The position numbers and the translations under genes were made by a program. From Prochlorococcus sp. AG-402-N08 (GTDB taxonomy: Bacteria; Cyanobacteriota; Cyanobacteriia; PCC-6307; Cyanobiaceae): 64,000 bases of DNA. Shown here piece after piece: positions 59,595-64,000 of this stretch. Location: positions 1 through 64,000 of the forward strand of contig QCIS01000009.1 of NCBI GenBank assembly GCA_003216535.1, in the 5' to 3' direction. The notes beneath the pieces were generated by a model. That model worked only from the letters and a program-made list of their open reading frames with translations. It was not told the origin of the DNA and ran no database searches. Position 1 is the stretch's first letter. Every line of letters begins with the position of its first letter.

Positions 59595-60609
59595 AAATTT
59601 TAATAAACTACTAAGTTATTCCTTATTAAAAATTTCATTAATACCTATAATGTTATGGATAATTTCTTCATTAGTATTTATTTTATTAAGAGTTGCTCCC
59701 GGTGATCCTGTCGATGCCATACTTGGATCTGGTGCCGATGAAGTTTCAAGGGAATTTCTAAGAAGTAAATTGGGGCTAAATGAACCTTTAATTAATCAAT
59801 ATTTTTCATATATAAAAAATATATTGCACTTAGATTTTGGCCAATCTCTTAGTACCCAAGAACCAGTACTAAAGATTATTCTTAAGTCATTGCCTGCAAG
59901 TATTGAGCTTGGATTCTTTTCAATATTAAGTGCCACAATAATAGGCTTCCCATTGGGATTAATTGGCTTGAGAAATAGAGGTAAAAAGACTGATTATATG
60001 TCGAGAATATTAGGAATTGCCACATATGCGATCCCTCCTTTTTGGGGCGCAATGTTAGCGCAATTATTATTTGCTGTATTTTTTAATATTTCACCTATTG
60101 GGGGTAGATTTCCAATATTTCAGGAACAACCTCAAATTACAGGTTTTCTAGTTTTAGATAGTATTCTTTCAAATAATATTATTGCTTTGAATGATAGCCT
60201 TTATCATCTCGCACTTCCTTCCATAACACTTGGCTTTCTTTTGAGTGGTATATTCAGCCGCTCATTAAGAGTGAATTTGGATAAGACATTAAAAAGTGAT
60301 TATGTAAATGCTGCTTTATGTAGAGGGATATCGAGGAAAAAAATCTTTTTAAATCATGCATTGCCTAATGCTCTATTGCCAATTGTCACTATTTCTGGCT
60401 TGACTATGGCGTCATTAGCAGGAGGTGCTTTATTATTCGAAGTAATTTTTTCATGGCCAGGAATTGCTTTAAGATTACATGAAGCAATTTCTCAGAGAGA
60501 CTATACCTTGGTTCAAGGCATTGTAATTTTTACCTCTATGCTTATAGTTTCTTTAAATCTCTTTGTGGATATTTTAATCGCCTATTTAGATCCACGAATA
60601 GATTACTAA
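59584..60609 (+). CDS. ABC importer permease, DppB type
   Basis: Inner-membrane permease of the peptide/nickel ABC family. 341 residues, about six helices, start overlapping the binding-protein gene. N-terminal signature VFILLRVAPGDPVDAILG, GLNEPLINQYFSYI, and the EAA loop DYVNAALCRGISRKKIF that docks the ATPase. Its normal partner DppC is not found downstream; the next gene is convergent and overlaps its 3' end by four bases (60606-60609). Confidence 0.88.
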   Translation: MMSRNFNKLLSYSLLKISLIPIMLWIISSLVFILLRVAPGDPVDAILGSGADEVSREFLRSKLGLNEPLINQYFSYIKNILHLDFGQSLSTQEPVLKIILKSLPASIELGFFSILSATIIGFPLGLIGLRNRGKKTDYMSRILGIATYAIPPFWGAMLAQLLFAVFFNISPIGGRFPIFQEQPQITGFLVLDSILSNNIIALNDSLYHLALPSITLGFLLSGIFSRSLRVNLDKTLKSDYVNAALCRGISRKKIFLNHALPNALLPIVTISGLTMASLAGGALLFEVIFSWPGIALRLHEAISQRDYTLVQGIVIFTSMLIVSLNLFVDILIAYLDPRIDY

Positions 60610-62156
60610 TTTTTTGAAACTTCTTTAATAGTGTCAAGATCTAAAAAATGGAAATCAATTCCCAAATCGCTTTGGTTTTTAATTACTGCAGGGACCTCTT
60701 GATCATTAATATTTTCTAAAAATTTGACTATAAATTTCGCAGATAAATCTTGTACTAATATTGGATCTGAACCAATAAAAGATTCACTTATTTTGAAGAC
60801 GTCATTATTTTCTTTATAATTATCATTAATCCTTATTGGAGCGAAATGACTTGCTCCTTCAAAAATTAGAAATCTATTTGATGGATTATTTAATGCAGAA
60901 AAAACTTTAAATTGTTCATTCATTAACGGTGTAATAAGGTCATATGTACCACCTATTAGAAGAGTTGGTGTTTTAATGCCAGAACTATTTTCTTTTGGCC
61001 ATACTAAACTGCCAAAAGAATTAAATCCTATTATTACACTTGCCTTGTTAGCATTATTTTTCTCAGATAATTGAATCTCGCTTAATTGACATTGAAGTAG
61101 TTTTGATAAATTTGTTACTGCAAAATCTTTAAATGCCAAATCACATCTTTCCCCAAGTTGATCAGTTGGTTTGTTACCCTCATATAACAGTGCTATTAAA
61201 GCTCCAAGTGAATGTCCCATTAATATATAAGATTTATTAGGTAAACCAAATTCCCCATTTTCATGAGCTTTTAATACGGCATCTAAGTCTTTGATTCTAT
61301 ATAAGAAAAAGTCTACACTTCCTGGAATTGATTCCCCTTGCTTTAGTACTTCAGTGATTGCTTTTAAATTACTTCCTCTATGGTCTATAAATACTATTGG
61401 CCAACCCCTTTTAGTTAATTCGTTTCCTAACCAATAAAAATTGTTAATTTCGCCTCCAAGTCCTGGCATGAAAATTATTGGTTCTTTATTTATATTTGAT
61501 TTTTTGTTTTTCCATATTTCAATTTGAAAAGGTTTTACTCGGTGAGAAGCATAAATTTTTTTATTTATCTTTATAAGATCTTTACTTGATTTTTTTTCAT
61601 TATTTTTGAACATCTTTTGGTTTGTTCTTTCAAGTTTATTTAATTTGGATATAAGATCTTGTTGCATTGATAATTCATTTTTCCAAGACGAAATTATTAA
61701 AATTAAATTATCTATATCTAGTGAAATTTCTTCTGAAGGTAATGCCTTTATGATTTCTAAAGTTGAAATTTCTTTTTTTTCATCTAATAAATTTTCTATA
61801 GTGTTGTAAATTTCTATCCCATTATCGTCATTTGGGACTGTAATGGTTTTGCTTAATTCTGTGAGGATTTTACGCCCAATCCAACTTCTTAATACTTCTC
61901 TATTTAGTCCTTCTTCCTTGAAAACTGGAAATTCAAGGAATTTTGATAATTCAAAAAATCTTATTAATCCATTTTTTTTTAACCAATCTGTTAATTCTGT
62001 TGAATCATCTTTGTATTTTTCTAATTTTGATAATTGTTCTATAGTAAGAGGGATTATCATCTCTTCAAAATTAATATTTATTTTTTCTGCAGCCTTTGAA
62101 CTATTACTAATAAATAAACCACAAAAACCTAATAAAATTATAAAAAAGTTTTTCAC
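60606..62156 (-). CDS. Exported alpha/beta hydrolase with DUF1400-like N-terminal domain
   Basis: Secreted or lumenal serine hydrolase, 516 residues. A signal peptide ends near SKAAEKI (about 22). Residues 25-160 resemble the cyanobacterial DUF1400 region (MIIPLTIEQLSKLEKY, ELTDWLKKNGL). The hydrolase domain has the oxyanion stretch MPGLGGEINNF, FIDHRGSN, nucleophile elbow LMGHSLGALIA, acid in GGTYDLITP and His in GASHFAP. Substrate unknown. It starts with GTG at 62156; the divergent MFS gene starts two bases away. Confidence 0.8.
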   Translation of the reverse strand: MKNFFIILLGFCGLFISNSSKAAEKININFEEMIIPLTIEQLSKLEKYKDDSTELTDWLKKNGLIRFFELSKFLEFPVFKEEGLNREVLRSWIGRKILTELSKTITVPNDDNGIEIYNTIENLLDEKKEISTLEIIKALPSEEISLDIDNLILIISSWKNELSMQQDLISKLNKLERTNQKMFKNNEKKSSKDLIKINKKIYASHRVKPFQIEIWKNKKSNINKEPIIFMPGLGGEINNFYWLGNELTKRGWPIVFIDHRGSNLKAITEVLKQGESIPGSVDFFLYRIKDLDAVLKAHENGEFGLPNKSYILMGHSLGALIALLYEGNKPTDQLGERCDLAFKDFAVTNLSKLLQCQLSEIQLSEKNNANKASVIIGFNSFGSLVWPKENSSGIKTPTLLIGGTYDLITPLMNEQFKVFSALNNPSNRFLIFEGASHFAPIRINDNYKENNDVFKISESFIGSDPILVQDLSAKFIVKFLENINDQEVPAVIKNQSDLGIDFHFLDLDTIKEVSKN

Positions 62157-62158
62157 TT

Positions 62159-63388
62159 GTGATCAGTCCAAATAGTTTTCAATTTAGCAAAAATTGGTGG
62201 ATTCAATTTCCATACCATTTGAGGTTAATAACCAAGATAAGATTTTACGCTGCATTTGGTGCAGGAGGTGTTATTTATTTAACATCACTCATTTTTAATA
62301 ATATTGGCTTATCAGCAACAGATATTGGCTTGGGTTTTACCATATCAGCAATAATTGGTACCGTAACTAGATTCTTTACAGGTAATTATCTAAATAAAAC
62401 AGGGGAAATACAATTTCCAATAGTTATTTCATCAATACTAAGTATTGCCGCAAGCTTATGCCTCACTTTTTCAAAAGATACTTTTCTGTACATAATTGGA
62501 CAATCACTTGTTGGGGCGGCTGCAGGAATATATTGGCCTGCTGCCGAGTTTGGCATACCCTATTTTTGCCATCCGTTAGACACACGTAAAGCTTATGCTC
62601 TTGTTAGAAGTTCGGAAGCTTTAGGAATATTTCTAGGTGTATTTTTAGGGGGCTTTATGACGAATTTTTTGTATTCCAAATCAATTTTTATTAATGATAT
62701 ATTTTGCATGTTAGTTATCATATATTTAATATCAAGAAATACGTCTTCTATAGAAAGAAACTTAGTAAATTCTCAAAAAAAATTTGTAGATCCAATTAAT
62801 CAGGCAAAATTAAAATGGAATAAAAATTCAACAATAATAATTATATCGATTTTATTGATAACTACGTCTTTAGCTTTGATTCAAGTAACTTTGCCTTTAG
62901 ATCTTGTTAAAGGTGGAGTATATCGCAATGCATTAAGTAAAGAAATTACTAGTACCATAATTTCTATTCAGTTAATATTATTGTTGTTTTTACAATGGCC
63001 TGTCGGTTCTTGGATATCAAAGAAAGAAAGATTATTTGGATTGAAATTTAGTTTATTGAATTTCTCTTTCGCTTCATTTTTGTTATTTATTTCTAGTTAT
63101 TTAAATATCGCAGCTGTTTATTTAATTTCTTTTTCATTGATATTAGTAAGTTTAGGCACTGCTTCATTTCTTCCTACATCAACAGATGTTGTCTTCAGAA
63201 TAGCTCCTTCAAACAAAAAAGGTTTTGCACTTGCTTTACTATCTCAATGTTTCGCTATGGGTTATTTTTTTGGACCATTTGTTTCGGGACGCATATTAGA
63301 TCTATTTGGTTATGCTTCAATAATCTGGCTTTCCATTTCATGTTGTTGCTTTATTGTATTTGCAATTTTATTTAAGAGATTATTTTAA
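62159..63388 (+). CDS. MFS transporter
   Basis: Major facilitator with about 12 hydrophobic helices, 409 residues, GTG start. Loop 2-3-like SATDIGLGFTISAIIGTVTRFFTGNYLNK and the later YWPAAEFGIPYF and GPFVSGRILDLFGYAS are consistent with drug/sugar MFS members, but the substrate is unclear. Its start codon is only two bases from the start of the oppositely oriented hydrolase, so both genes rely on regulatory signals inside the other's coding sequence. Convergent with the DUF2834 gene with a four-base overlap. Confidence 0.82.
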   Translation: MISPNSFQFSKNWWIQFPYHLRLITKIRFYAAFGAGGVIYLTSLIFNNIGLSATDIGLGFTISAIIGTVTRFFTGNYLNKTGEIQFPIVISSILSIAASLCLTFSKDTFLYIIGQSLVGAAAGIYWPAAEFGIPYFCHPLDTRKAYALVRSSEALGIFLGVFLGGFMTNFLYSKSIFINDIFCMLVIIYLISRNTSSIERNLVNSQKKFVDPINQAKLKWNKNSTIIIISILLITTSLALIQVTLPLDLVKGGVYRNALSKEITSTIISIQLILLLFLQWPVGSWISKKERLFGLKFSLLNFSFASFLLFISSYLNIAAVYLISFSLILVSLGTASFLPTSTDVVFRIAPSNKKGFALALLSQCFAMGYFFGPFVSGRILDLFGYASIIWLSISCCCFIVFAILFKRLF

Positions 63389-63756
63389 TTAATTTTTTCT
63401 AATTCAATAATTCTTCTCTCTCTAAGAAATAAGAAAAAAGGTGCAGAGAATGCAAATGCAATTAGAAAAGTTCCAATATAAACAATCCACATGTTCTTGA
63501 TATTTAATTTTTTTGATTCATTTACTATCCATATAAAAATAGCACTTGCACCTACTAATAAGTCCCTAGAAATTGACTGGGCTGCAGGGTTTGCATTAGC
63601 TAAGGAAATAAAGTTATTGATATCAAAACTATTTCCATATTCCCTAGCAAATTCAAAATTTGCCATCATCGGAAGGACAGCACCTAAAAGAGATAGAAAA
63701 AGGTAAAGATAAGATAGTATCTGTTTATTTTCTTTTAAAATGTTAAATGAATTCAC
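63385..63756 (-). CDS. DUF2834 family membrane protein
   Basis: 123 residues with three membrane helices: ILSYLYLFLSLLGAVLPMMA, SISRDLLVGASAIFIWIVNE and MWIVYIGTFLIAFAFSAPFF. The spacing and the RDL and FLFLRERR ends match DUF2834. Function unknown. Convergent with the MFS gene (four-base overlap) and divergent from the kinase gene. Confidence 0.75.
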   Translation of the reverse strand: MNSFNILKENKQILSYLYLFLSLLGAVLPMMANFEFAREYGNSFDINNFISLANANPAAQSISRDLLVGASAIFIWIVNESKKLNIKNMWIVYIGTFLIAFAFSAPFFLFLRERRIIELEKIN

Positions 63757-63797
63757 TTTTCAATAATATTTCTTTTAATAATAGTATTTAAAAGCTT

Positions 63798-64000
63798 ATG
63801 GCCGTTGAAAAGGATAATAAATTAGAAGACTTTAAATTAAAAAAAAGAAATTTAAATTTTGCTGTAGTTGGTCACGTTGAGTGGATAAATTTCTTAAAGG
63901 TTGATCAATTACCAAAACCGGGATTTATTTCTCATTCTGAAAAGTCCCTTGAATATCCAGCTGGTGGAGGAGCTATTATCGCGAAAAAACTTTCTGAATT
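63798..64000 (+). CDS. PfkB-family sugar kinase (3' end outside window)
   Basis: Partial. The 67 visible codons start with ATG at 63798. LNFAVVGHVEWINFLKVDQL and EYPAGGGAIIAKKLSE match the N-terminal strand and the substrate-binding GG loop of ribokinase/PfkB kinases. The catalytic GAGD motif would lie beyond the right edge. Divergent from the DUF2834 gene with 41 bases between. Confidence 0.8.
   Translation, partial: MAVEKDNKLEDFKLKKRNLNFAVVGHVEWINFLKVDQLPKPGFISHSEKSLEYPAGGGAIIAKKLSE

Noticed and set aside
61843-62175. 110-codon plus-strand frame running over the start of the exported hydrolase
   Set aside because: Antisense to a signal peptide and conserved N-terminal domain; low-complexity Asn/Ser/Phe translation.

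Overview
The window is a densely coding, very AT-rich piece of a chromosome from a marine picocyanobacterium, best matched by a high-light-adapted Prochlorococcus. The assignment rests on several things. The genes are strictly photosynthetic (chlI, petG, petH, psbP-like lipoprotein, cytM, lycopene cyclase, GGPP synthase). The circadian kinase SasA is present. A ferredoxin-NADP reductase carries a membrane segment where other cyanobacteria have a phycobilisome-linker domain. The cyanobacterial small RNA Yfr1 lies between a guaB-type gene and trxA. Strain-level identity cannot be read from the sequence alone. No insertion sequence, prophage, CRISPR array or rRNA operon is visible, and no gap between genes exceeds about 260 bases.

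Layout, left to right. 1-4588: 3' part of recB and complete recD (RecBCD nuclease/helicase). 4729-6511: a DEAD-box RNA helicase (deaD) split by a frameshift at an A8 tract, with a hairpin just before its start. 6521-9170: a small exported protein, an MsbA-like ABC exporter and, on the other strand, a PsbP-like lipoprotein. 9268-10777: recR and lipA. 10774-16345, minus strand: a compact operon-like run read lysA, cdaA (c-di-AMP cyclase), uppS, bioB, trhO and a GNAT-like unknown. 16434-21594, plus strand: a RimI-like acetyltransferase, clpC, a GldA-like dehydrogenase and an alpha/beta hydrolase. 21607-27729: cdsA, a wingless Orn/Lys/Arg decarboxylase, an ABC1 kinase, a RodZ-like membrane HTH protein and malQ. 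27983-31921: prs, two unknowns, sasA, tRNA-Glu and an SRPBCC protein. 32105-37549, plus strand: petH, zwf, opcA and cobyrinate diamide synthase, which joins the two NADPH sources of the cell (photosynthetic FNR and the oxidative pentose phosphate pathway). 37546-43546: a PAP2-like protein, crtE, folD, a PgpH-type HD phosphodiesterase, a small membrane protein and leuA. 43773-49193: a GH57 glucan enzyme, lycopene cyclase and gyrA. 49361-53617: guaB3, yfr1, trxA, hisH, rsmD, petG (39 codons, opposite strand), cytM and a TrmJ-like methyltransferase. 53740-60609, plus strand: chlI, ruvC, 5-formyl-THF cyclo-ligase, sufE, hom, a small unknown, then a peptide/nickel-type binding protein and a single permease. 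60606-64000: a DUF1400-type hydrolase and an MFS transporter with start codons two bases apart, a DUF2834 protein and the 5' end of a PfkB sugar kinase.

The most notable points are the deaD frameshift inside an A8 tract; a complete c-di-AMP synthesis/breakdown pair (CdaA plus a PgpH lacking its extracellular sensor), with cdaA between lysA and uppS; the membrane-anchored FNR; an ABC importer without an ATPase or second permease; and the divergent GTG starts. No clearly new multi-gene system was found. Most of the window is conserved core genome.
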